Source: Gp6-AA40 sp035571515
Lineage (GTDB): Bacteria > Acidobacteriota > Vicinamibacteria > Vicinamibacterales > UBA2999
Direction: 5' to 3'
Assembly: GCA_035571515.1 (NCBI GenBank)
Contig: DATNCQ010000094.1
Span: forward strand, 12,409-76,408
Length of the DNA stretch: 64,000 nucleotides
Shown here: positions 36,593 through 46,643 of the stretch, in pieces
Layout: the number at the start of each line of letters is the position of its first letter
How positions within the stretch are numbered: position 1 is the stretch's first letter
Notes under the pieces: model-generated
Seen by the model: the letters and a program-made list of their open reading frames with translations, nothing else
Database searches by the model: none
What the model was told of the DNA's origin: nothing
Made by a program: the position numbers and the translations under genes

Positions 36593-37177
36593 CTATCCTG
36601 CGGCCCGAGCGGGTCGCACCAGCACCGACATCAGGCACTGTCCCGCCCCCGTCGCCCGGCACTGCTCGGTCCCCACTTCGACGTCGAGGTTGAACAGGTA
36701 CATCAGTCTGCGGATGGCCGACGCATAGAACTCGCACAGCGGCTGCTCGACCCGGTCGCGCACCTCGCAGAAGATCGAGCCGCGGATGTCGACGGCGCCT
36801 CGTCCCTTCCGCCACTTCACGATCGCCCGGCTGCCGCGGTAGGTCGTCCGGATCATCTTGCGCGCGACGCGCATCACCAGGTGGACGCGGATGCCGGGCG
36901 GCGCCGCGCGGATGACGGCGCGCTCGAACGCCGGCAGGTCGGCGACCGTCCACTCCGCCGTGTACTCACCGGCACGACCGGCGATCAGACGATACGGCTC
37001 GCCTTCCTGCCGCAGGAAACTGAGCACGGCCGCAAGCGGCGCCAGCCCGATACGGCCGTCGCGCAGGCCGGATGGATTGAGCCACGATTCGTAGAATTCG
37101 AGCCGCGTCGGCAGCAGATCCGCGATGCCCTGGTGCAGGCTCGCCACGAGCAGCCGACCTATGCCGGCTTCAATCAT
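36593..37177 (-). CDS. V4R-like small-ligand-binding protein
   Basis: A 194-aa cytoplasmic protein. The C-terminal FYASAIRRLMYLFNLDVEVGTEQCRATGAGQCLMSVLV matches the V4R (4-vinyl reductase) end motif with ExxCxAxGxxxC, where two Cys could bind metal or ligand. The N-terminal part (MIEAGIGRLLVASLHQGIADLLPTR) is helical, and there is no attached DNA-binding or methyltransferase domain. The ATG at 37177 was chosen because the preceding frame is not coding-like. V4R identification rests on the C-terminal signature alone. It is divergent from argS. Confidence 0.6.
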   Translation of the reverse strand: MIEAGIGRLLVASLHQGIADLLPTRLEFYESWLNPSGLRDGRIGLAPLAAVLSFLRQEGEPYRLIAGRAGEYTAEWTVADLPAFERAVIRAAPPGIRVHLVMRVARKMIRTTYRGSRAIVKWRKGRGAVDIRGSIFCEVRDRVEQPLCEFYASAIRRLMYLFNLDVEVGTEQCRATGAGQCLMSVLVRPARAAG

Positions 37178-37278
37178 GCGCAATGTCTGATAACGTACAG
37201 GTGGCAGGAACGCACGCCTGACGACCACGAGCGCGCGCGGCTTGCAGCCGGACGCGACAACTTCCCAGCGTACCACGA

Positions 37279-39345
37279 ATGATCCTTCCCGTTCACGATC
37301 GTCTTCGCGTGCATCTCGCGCGCCTGTTGATGTCGCTCTACTCGCTTGACGAGACGGCGGTGCCGGCGGTCGTGCTCGACTACCCGCCGAATCGCGAGCT
37401 GGGCGATCTCGGCACGCCGGTCTCCTTCGAGCTCGCGCGCCGGCTGAGGAAGGCGCCGCGGGCGATTGCACAGGAGATCGCCGGCGCGTTCGGATCGCTC
37501 GAAGGCGTTCGCCAGGTCTCCGCGGCACCAAATGGCTACCTGAACTTCTTCCTGGAACGGCGCGAGTTCCTGCTGGGCCGGCTCTCCCCCGCCGTGCCGG
37601 CGCAGAGCCGCCCCGTGGCGGGCAAAGCCATCGTCGAGCACACCGCGATCAACCCGAACAAGGCGGCCCACATCGGCCACCTTCGCAACGCGGCGCTCGG
37701 CGACACGCTCGTGCGCGTGCTGCGCTTCCGCGGCATCCCGGTCGAGGTGCAGAACTACATCGACGATACCGGCGTCCAAGTCGCCGACGTCGTCGTCGGC
37801 TTCGGCGTGCTCGAAGGGAAGACGCTCGATCAGATCCGCCACACCGCAGACACCACGCGCTTCGATTACTACTGCTGGGATCTCTACGCCCGGGTGACCG
37901 AGTGGTACGAGCAGGACAAGGCGCGGCTCGAGACGCGCGCGCGGACGCTGCACGACATCGAGCACGGCGGCAACGACAACGCCGAGATCGCCGCCTTCAT
38001 CGCCGATCGCATCGTCCGCTGCCACCTGCAGACGATGGGGCGGATGAACGTCGACTACGACCTGCTCACGTGGGAAGGAGACATCCTGCGCCTGAAGTTC
38101 TGGGCGCAGGCGTTCGACGTGCTGAAAGCCAAGAAGGCGGTGTATCTCGCGACCGAGGGACGTCTCGCGGGCTGCTGGGTCATGCCGATACAGGAGGACC
38201 TCGAGACAAATCCCAAAAACCAAATCCCAAATCCCAAATCCCAGGAACCCGACGGATCCCGCATCCCGGATCCCGGACCCCGGCCCGGCGACGAAGCCGA
38301 AGGCGAGGAGCGCGAGAAAGTGATCGTGCGCTCCAACGGCGTCGTCACCTACGTCGGCAAGGACATCGCGTACCAGTTCTGGAAGCTGGGACTGCTCGGC
38401 AAGGACTTTCACTATCGCGTGTTCGCGCCACGCGAGCGCGCCCCGCTCTGGGCGACGTGCACGACCGGCGGCGCCAGCGGCCACCCGATGTTCGGCGGCG
38501 CCGCGTACGTCTACAACGTGATCGACGTGCGGCAGTCGTACCTGCAGAAGCTGCTGAAGCAGGCGCTCATCGCCGTCGGCCACCCGGAAGGCGCCGAGCG
38601 GTCGCACCACTTCTCGTACGAGATGGTCGCGCTGTCGCACGCCACCGCGCGCGAGCTTGGCTACGCGCCGCCCGCGGATTCGGAGGATGCGAAGCGTCCC
38701 TTCGTCGAGGTGTCGGGACGCAAGGGGCTCGGCGTGAAGGCGGACGACCTGCTGGACACGCTGATTCGGTCCGCCGGCACCGAGGTGGGGACGCGGAACC
38801 CGGAACTGGGCGAGGCGGACCGGCAGCGCATCGCGGAGACGATTGCCATCGCCGCCGTCCGCTATTTCATGATCAAGTTCTCGCGCGGCAAGGTGATTGC
38901 GTTCGACCTGGCCGAGGCGCTCAGCTTCGAGGGCGAGAGCGGCCCCTACATCCAGTACGCCGTCGTCCGCGCCAACAACATTTTTCAGAAGCTGCAGCAG
39001 CGCGACGGCCTCGACGAGGCCGCCCTGCTGAAGACGCTGCGTGACGTGCCGCCGGGCGAGCTCGATGGCGCCAATGGCACTCACGAGCTATGGGGACTGG
39101 TGCTCGACGCCGCCCGGCTCGACGAGGTGGTCGAACAGGTCGTCCGGTCGCTCGAATTCTCGGTGCTCGCAAAATACGCATTCACACTTGCGCAGGCGTT
39201 CAACGCCTTCTATCATCGCGCACCTATCCTCAACGAAGAGCGTGACGACGTGCGACGGTGGCGTGCGGCGGCCGTCATCTACCTTCGGAATCAGTTGAGG
39301 ACGGCCCTGGATCTGATGGGCGTGGACGTGCCGCCCCGGATGTGA
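37279..39345 (+). CDS. argS: Arginyl-tRNA synthetase with in-frame repeat insert
   Basis: Charges tRNA-Arg with arginine. The 688-aa class I enzyme has the HIGH-type motif AAHIGHLRNA near residue 133, an N-terminal tRNA-binding Add1 domain, SGRKGLGVKADDLLD in place of KMSKS (a family variant), and a C-terminal DALR anticodon-binding domain. Residues about 310-337 are encoded by two adjacent heptamer repeats (AAATCCC and ATCCCGG). They read NPKNQIPNPKSQEP, then GSRIPDPGPRPG, with no counterpart in normal ArgRS. The insert sits in a loop of the catalytic domain and keeps the frame. Confidence 0.93.
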   Translation: MILPVHDRLRVHLARLLMSLYSLDETAVPAVVLDYPPNRELGDLGTPVSFELARRLRKAPRAIAQEIAGAFGSLEGVRQVSAAPNGYLNFFLERREFLLGRLSPAVPAQSRPVAGKAIVEHTAINPNKAAHIGHLRNAALGDTLVRVLRFRGIPVEVQNYIDDTGVQVADVVVGFGVLEGKTLDQIRHTADTTRFDYYCWDLYARVTEWYEQDKARLETRARTLHDIEHGGNDNAEIAAFIADRIVRCHLQTMGRMNVDYDLLTWEGDILRLKFWAQAFDVLKAKKAVYLATEGRLAGCWVMPIQEDLETNPKNQIPNPKSQEPDGSRIPDPGPRPGDEAEGEEREKVIVRSNGVVTYVGKDIAYQFWKLGLLGKDFHYRVFAPRERAPLWATCTTGGASGHPMFGGAAYVYNVIDVRQSYLQKLLKQALIAVGHPEGAERSHHFSYEMVALSHATARELGYAPPADSEDAKRPFVEVSGRKGLGVKADDLLDTLIRSAGTEVGTRNPELGEADRQRIAETIAIAAVRYFMIKFSRGKVIAFDLAEALSFEGESGPYIQYAVVRANNIFQKLQQRDGLDEAALLKTLRDVPPGELDGANGTHELWGLVLDAARLDEVVEQVVRSLEFSVLAKYAFTLAQAFNAFYHRAPILNEERDDVRRWRAAAVIYLRNQLRTALDLMGVDVPPRM
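38206..38284. repeat. Two fused heptamer islands inside argS
   Basis: About 79 bases made of AAATCCC units followed by GGATCCC units. The second unit matches islands at 24981-25004 and 44648-44677. Confidence 0.85.
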
Positions 39346-39349
39346 CCCG

Positions 39350-40033
39350 ATGCCTGTGATTGCGATTGCCCCGTGCAGCAAGCTGCCCGACTACGAGGAA
39401 TCGGTGCGCCGCGCCGGCGGAGAGGTGCGCGTGCTCAACGCCGCCGTCGACCCGCCCGCCGACGCCATGGGATCCGTGCAGGGGCTGCTGCTGACCGGCG
39501 GCGGCGACGTCCGGCCGGACCTCTACGGCGCGGCCGCGCACGCCACGTTCGACCCGGCGGAGCCGGGGCGCGACGAATACGAGATCGCGCTGGTGCGCCT
39601 CGCGCTGGAGAAGGACCTGCCGGTCTTCGCCATCTGTCGCGGCGTGCAACTGCTGAACGTCGCGCGCGGTGGCACGCTCATCCAGGACATCCCCGACGAA
39701 ATCGGCACCAGCGTGGAGCACCGCATCAAGGAACCGCGCTTCGCCATTGCGCACGACGTGTGGCTGACGCCCGGCTCGCTGCTGCAGCAGACGCTGCAGG
39801 AGCGGCTCGAGGACGCCGAATTGTGCGCGGTCAACAGCCGTCACCACCAGGCGCCGAAGGATCTGGGCGAAGGGCTCGTCGCCTCCGCGACCGCGCCGGA
39901 CGGCGTGATCGAAGCGGTCGAGGATCCCAACCACCGCTTCGTCCTCGGCGTGCAGTGGCACCCGGAGAACTTCTGGAGGACGGGGGAATTCCGCACGCTG
40001 TTCGAAGCCTTCGTGCAGGCCTGCGGCGGATAA
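39350..40033 (+). CDS. Class I glutamine-amidotransferase-like gamma-glutamyl hydrolase (peptidase C26)
   Basis: A 227-aa cytosolic hydrolase like PuuD, which splits gamma-glutamyl-GABA. The catalytic Cys is in FAICRGVQLLNV, and the His/Glu pair is in GVQWHPEN. LLLTGGGDVRPDLYG precedes the active site. It lies five bases after argS, so it is probably co-transcribed. The exact gamma-glutamyl substrate is unknown. Confidence 0.9.
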   Translation: MPVIAIAPCSKLPDYEESVRRAGGEVRVLNAAVDPPADAMGSVQGLLLTGGGDVRPDLYGAAAHATFDPAEPGRDEYEIALVRLALEKDLPVFAICRGVQLLNVARGGTLIQDIPDEIGTSVEHRIKEPRFAIAHDVWLTPGSLLQQTLQERLEDAELCAVNSRHHQAPKDLGEGLVASATAPDGVIEAVEDPNHRFVLGVQWHPENFWRTGEFRTLFEAFVQACGG

Positions 40034-40096
40034 CCACGAAGGCGCGCTGCGCGCGCAGCAAACGAAGCCCACGAAGACAAATTCAGGAACGTAGAG

Positions 40097-40115
40097 GCGG
40101 ACCTTGGGGTCCGCC

Positions 40116-40116
<1 letters not shown>
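40097..40116. repeat. REP-like palindrome at the kinase stop codon
   Basis: GGCGGACCTTGGGGTCCGCC ends at the first base of the stop codon (40118-40116) of the kinase gene. The spacer 40034-40096 has no gene. Confidence 0.75.
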
Positions 40117-42866
<2,750 letters not shown>

Positions 42867-42877
42867 GAAGTGCGCGG

Positions 42878-42883
42878 ATTATA
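42878..42883 (-). promoter_or_regulatory. -10 element TATAAT of the kinase gene, overlapping a stop codon
   Basis: On the minus strand TATAAT ends eleven bases before the kinase ATG at 42866, and its TAA is the stop codon of the rlmD-like gene. A start would leave a leader of only a few bases. Confidence 0.5.
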
Positions 42884-44132
42884 GCCCGCGGTCGAAGGCG
42901 GCCAGCGTCTCGACGTGCGCCGTGTTGGGGAACAGATCGATACCCGAGAGGTGGCGCAGCGAGTAGTCCGCGTCGACGAGCGCCCGCGCGTCGCGCGCCA
43001 GCGTGGCGACGTCGCACGACACGTAGACGATGCGCCGCGGCCGCAGGCCAACGATCGCCCGCATCGCGTCTGGCGACATCCCGGTCCGCGGCGGGTCGAC
43101 GATGAAGGTTTCGTCGGCGGCGGGGTTGTCGTGACGCAGGAAGTCCTCGACGCTGGTGCGCACGACGCGCGCGCGATCGGCATAAGGGCGCGCATTCTCC
43201 TCGAGGTTGTGACCGCTGACCGCATCGCCTTCCACGAGCGTCACCTGCGCGCCCCTCGCCGCCGCGAGCGACAGCCCGAAGAGGCCGACGCCGGCGTAAA
43301 GATCGACCGCGGGACCATCAGGCACGAGGCCGCCCACGCGCTGGACCAGCGATTCGAGCAGATACCGGTTCCCCTGGAAGAACGCGCGCGCGTCGCGGCG
43401 AAGCTGCAGCGTGCCGAGCGTGTCGGACACGGTGCCGACGCCCGACAGCGTCTCGGTCGCGCGGCGGTCGAGCACCTGCGCCGACAACCCGGTAATGCCG
43501 TCCATCGCGAGGACCGCGAACACGCGCGCGTCGCTCCCCGGCTCCAGCTCGAGATGACACGCCCGCTCGGTCGCCGGGATGTTCTCGGCGATTTCGATCG
43601 ACGTGAGGCCGCGAAGGCTGTCGGCGCGCAGCCTCTCCTCTGCCGCCTCGATCCACGCGGCGGTTGCCGGCAGCATCTGCGCGGTGGGACCGACGGTGCA
43701 GATCTCGTGGCTGCCTTCCCGCATGAACCCGATGCGGCCGCCGCGCACGTGCAGTCGCGCACGCATGCGATAGCCCTTTTCCGGAGACGCGAGGACGTCC
43801 GGCGCCGAATCGAGCGGCATCCGCCCGATGCGCGCGAACGCGTCGCGGACGATGTCGGCCTTCAGCTGGAGCTGCCGATCGTAGATGACGTGCGCGAGCA
43901 CGTTGCCGCCGCAGCGCCAGTCGGCCGCCGCCTCGCGCCTGTCCGGCGACGGGGTCACGACGTCGACGGTCTCGGCGAACAGCACGCCCTTGCCCGACCG
44001 CTCGATGCGCGCGCGGACACGCTCGCCGGGAATGGCGCCCCAGACGAGCACGACCTGGCCGTTGTGCCGCGCGAGCATCCGGCCGCCGGCCGTTGGTTTC
44101 TCTATTTCAAGAGTCAGGAGCGAGTCGGGCAT
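42879..44132 (-). CDS. RlmD/TrmA-family RNA m5U methyltransferase
   Basis: A 417-aa class I SAM enzyme that probably methylates uridine in 23S rRNA or tRNA. A short TRAM-like N-terminal domain is followed by the FFQGNRYLLESLV, VDLYAGVGLFGLSL (SAM-binding) and FIVDPPRTGM blocks. The catalytic YVSCDVATLARD has the nucleophilic Cys. The iron-sulfur cluster Cys of E. coli RlmD appear lost (RCGGNVLAHV). The ATG at 44132 is used; an upstream in-frame ATG lies in a palindromic repeat. The target base is not determined. Confidence 0.88.
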   Translation of the reverse strand: MPDSLLTLEIEKPTAGGRMLARHNGQVVLVWGAIPGERVRARIERSGKGVLFAETVDVVTPSPDRREAAADWRCGGNVLAHVIYDRQLQLKADIVRDAFARIGRMPLDSAPDVLASPEKGYRMRARLHVRGGRIGFMREGSHEICTVGPTAQMLPATAAWIEAAEERLRADSLRGLTSIEIAENIPATERACHLELEPGSDARVFAVLAMDGITGLSAQVLDRRATETLSGVGTVSDTLGTLQLRRDARAFFQGNRYLLESLVQRVGGLVPDGPAVDLYAGVGLFGLSLAAARGAQVTLVEGDAVSGHNLEENARPYADRARVVRTSVEDFLRHDNPAADETFIVDPPRTGMSPDAMRAIVGLRPRRIVYVSCDVATLARDARALVDADYSLRHLSGIDLFPNTAHVETLAAFDRGL

Positions 44133-44135
44133 GAT

Positions 44136-44244
44136 GGTCCGCCTGAAGGCGGACCCCACCGATGATCCTCGCCGGATGCGGCCGGTGTCCAGTAGTGGGG
44201 TCGGGCTTCGGCCGTCAGTCGGTGGGGTCCGGCTTAGCCGGACC
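44136..44244. repeat. REP-like palindromes upstream of the methyltransferase gene
   Basis: GGTCCGCCTGAAGGCGGACC at 44136-44155 and GGTCCGGCTTAGCCGGACC at 44226-44244 bracket the spacer, with a degenerate copy between them. The last touches the stop codon of the upstream 44244-44960 gene. Confidence 0.75.
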
Positions 44245-44960
44245 TACTCGTACGAGATCGTCGGCAGCCCCGCGCGCTCGCGCAGCAATCGATCGACACA
44301 CGCCTGGTGCGACTGACGATACGCGTCCGCGGGCATGCGCGCCCTGAACGGTTTCAACTCTTCGTCGGCTTCCTCCGACAACCGTTGAAGGGCGCGATCG
44401 TCGAGCTGCCGCCGCAGGGCCTCGACGAGCGAGCCGTCGAGCTGCTGCAGCCGATCGATCAGCGCGTCGCGCGCATCTCCGCGAACACCTTTCGATTTTG
44501 CGCGCGCCGCGTCGAGCTCGCGCACGAGGTCGTCGAGCACCGCGTCCAGCGAGCGGTCGCTTCCCGCGCGATGCGCCGTCAGGCGCGCGATGACGCGTTC
44601 CAGGTGCGCCGGGAGACTCGATCGCGGACCCGCAGGGTCCGAAGCGTCGGATCCCGGATCCCGGATCCCGGATCCCGACGCGCTCGCGCCCACGCCTACC
44701 GCCCGCCGCCACTCGTCGAACACGTCGAGCACGTCCGCCTCGCAGAACTCGATGCGTACGGGCCGGCGGCGCGGCCCCTTCGAGTAGTAGCGCTCGAAGT
44801 AGCGATCGATGCCGCGCATCGCCAGCTTCAGCGGAATGCCGCGCTCCGCCCAGCCGCACACCTGCTCGAACGCCGGTCCGACGATGCGAATCAGGTGGCC
44901 GTCGTTCTTGCGGCAGAGATAGGTCTCGAGCTCGCGGCAGTAGTCCTGCCCGCCATCCAT
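44244..44960 (-). CDS. Hypothetical helical protein
   Basis: A 238-aa unknown protein of mostly helical, charged sequence. It begins YCRELETYLCRKNDGHLIRIVGPAFEQVCGW, then RGIDRYFERYYSK, and ends with several amphipathic helices. A loop reading SGSGIRDPGSDAS is encoded by an ATCCCGG repeat. The ATG at 44960 overlaps the birA stop (TGATG), so it belongs to the nadC-birA operon. A DNA- or tRNA-related role is possible, but no family was recognised. Confidence 0.7.
   Translation of the reverse strand: MDGGQDYCRELETYLCRKNDGHLIRIVGPAFEQVCGWAERGIPLKLAMRGIDRYFERYYSKGPRRRPVRIEFCEADVLDVFDEWRRAVGVGASASGSGIRDPGSDASDPAGPRSSLPAHLERVIARLTAHRAGSDRSLDAVLDDLVRELDAARAKSKGVRGDARDALIDRLQQLDGSLVEALRRQLDDRALQRLSEEADEELKPFRARMPADAYRQSHQACVDRLLRERAGLPTISYE
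44648..44677. repeat. ATCCCGG heptamers inside a hypothetical gene
   Basis: Four GGATCCC units are in frame and encode part of the Gly/Asp/Ser loop of the product. Confidence 0.75.
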
Positions 44961-45742
44961 CACGCCAGCCACCGCACTTCACCCGAGACGACGCGCACGA
45001 TCCGATCGTCGGCGCGGACCAGCAACGCGCCCCTCGCGTCGATGTCGTGCGCGATGCCGCGCCGCGCGCCGCGTTCCTCGTCCCATTCGACCGTCCGGCC
45101 CATGTGCTGCGCCGCGCGGGCACGCCACGCGCCCAGCACGGCGTCGCTCACGCCGCGCCGCAGCATCTCGTAGCGATGCGCGAGCGCCGCCAGGCACTCG
45201 GCGAGCACCAGGCCTCGATCGACGCCGCGGCCAAGCTCGTCCTCGATGGATGTCGCGCGAGCGGCCACCTCGGGCGGATACGCAGCCGGGCGAAGGTTGA
45301 TGCCAAAGCCGACGACGACGTGGTCGCCCGCCGCGGACGATCCGTGTTCAGCCAGAATGCCTGCGAGCTTGCGCGACCCGGCATAGACGTCGTTCGGCCA
45401 CTTCACGCACGGGCCCAGCCCCGTCGCGGCCTCGATGCCCTCGGCCAGCGCAACGCCCGCGGCAATCGTGATCAGCGGCAGGACGTGCTGCGGCGGCCGC
45501 AGGATGGCGGACACGTACAAGCCGGCGCCCGGCGGCGATGCCCAACTCCGTCCGCGACGGCCGCGTCCCGCCGATTGCGCGTTGGCCGCAACGACGCTCC
45601 CTTCGGGAGCGCCTCCGTCGGCTGCCGCCATCGCCACGTCGTTGGTGGACGCAACCTCCTCGTGCCACGAGAGGCGCTGCGCGAAGGGACCCAGCCGTCT
45701 CGCCGCGCGCGCGAGCGCCTCGTCGATCTCGCCGGGGATCAT
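44960..45742 (-). CDS. birA: Biotin-[acetyl-CoA-carboxylase] ligase
   Basis: Attaches biotin to carboxylases. The 260-aa protein has AGRGRRGRSWASPPGAGLYVS as the biotinyl-AMP loop and VKWPNDVYAG with the catalytic Lys. The C-terminal domain is present, but no N-terminal DNA-binding winged helix exists, so it is a monofunctional ligase without repressor function. The ATG at 45742 is used; a GTG at 45763 is also in frame. It overlaps the next gene by one base. Confidence 0.92.
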   Translation of the reverse strand: MIPGEIDEALARAARRLGPFAQRLSWHEEVASTNDVAMAAADGGAPEGSVVAANAQSAGRGRRGRSWASPPGAGLYVSAILRPPQHVLPLITIAAGVALAEGIEAATGLGPCVKWPNDVYAGSRKLAGILAEHGSSAAGDHVVVGFGINLRPAAYPPEVAARATSIEDELGRGVDRGLVLAECLAALAHRYEMLRRGVSDAVLGAWRARAAQHMGRTVEWDEERGARRGIAHDIDARGALLVRADDRIVRVVSGEVRWLA

Positions 45743-45788
45743 GATCACGAGCCACTGAGGCACGAAGACATCGTCTCCGTGGCCAGTG

Positions 45789-46643
45789 TCATACGGGTTC
45801 GATCTCGAAGCTCAGGTCCGCCGCCGGCGCCGAATGCGTGAGCGCGCCAATCGACACGTAGTCCGCGCCGGTCGCGGCGAGCTCGCGCATTCGCTGCAGC
45901 GTGACGCCGCCGGAAATCTCGGTCTTCGCGCGGCCGCGGCATCGCCGCACGGCCTCGATGATTTCGTCGGTCGACAGGTTGTCGAGCAGCACGATGTCCG
46001 CGCCGGCCTCGAGCGCCTCGTCCACCTGCGCCAGGCTCTGCGCCTCGACCTCGGTCGGCATGTCGCGGTTCGCCTTCCGCATCGTGGACACCGCGCCCCC
46101 CACGCTCCCGGCGAGGCGGACATGGTTGTCCTTGATCAGGATCCCGTCATCCAGGCCGCTGCGGTGATTCACCCCGCCGCCCGCGCGCACCGCGTACTTC
46201 TCCAGCGCGCGTAGAATCGGCGTCGTCTTGCGCGTGTCGAGCACGACGATCCGGCCGTCGGCGACGTCGACGAACTGGCGGGTCATCGTCGCGATGCCGC
46301 AGAGCCGCTGCAGGAAGTTGAGCGCCGTGCGCTCGGCCGTGAGCAGCGCGGCCGCCTGGCCGCGGATCTCGGCCACCTCCGTTCCGCGCTCGCAGCGCTG
46401 CCCGTCCAGGCACGCGATCGTGATCTGCGCCGCGGGATCGAGCTGGCGAAACGCCTCGGCGGCGATCTCCACGCCGGCCATCGTGCACGTTGACTTGGCG
46501 ACGATCACGCCGCGCGCCTTCTGCTCGCGGTCGATGATCGCCTCCGTCGTCACGTCGCCCCACCCGAAGTCCTCGGCGAGCGCCCGCCGCACGAGCTCCC
46601 GGTAGGCGCCGGGGTCCAGCGGCTCGAACGGAACGGGCTTCAC
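45789..46643 (-). CDS. nadC: Nicotinate-nucleotide pyrophosphorylase (carboxylating)
   Basis: Converts quinolinate and PRPP to nicotinate mononucleotide in NAD synthesis. The 284-aa protein has EDFGWGDVTTEAI, TAERTALNFLQRLCGIAT, TRKTTPILRALEKYAVRAGGGVNHR and ILIKDNH. EISGGVTLQRMRELAATGADYVSIGALTHSAP completes the barrel. The GTG start overlaps the valS stop (GTGA). The longer upstream frame is a shadow of valS. Confidence 0.95.
   Translation of the reverse strand: MKPVPFEPLDPGAYRELVRRALAEDFGWGDVTTEAIIDREQKARGVIVAKSTCTMAGVEIAAEAFRQLDPAAQITIACLDGQRCERGTEVAEIRGQAAALLTAERTALNFLQRLCGIATMTRQFVDVADGRIVVLDTRKTTPILRALEKYAVRAGGGVNHRSGLDDGILIKDNHVRLAGSVGGAVSTMRKANRDMPTEVEAQSLAQVDEALEAGADIVLLDNLSTDEIIEAVRRCRGRAKTEISGGVTLQRMRELAATGADYVSIGALTHSAPAADLSFEIEPV

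Noticed and set aside
44133..44159. Earlier start of the rlmD-like gene at 44159
   Set aside because: The extension (MGSAFRRTI) is read from a palindromic repeat; the ATG at 44132 starts the family-like sequence.
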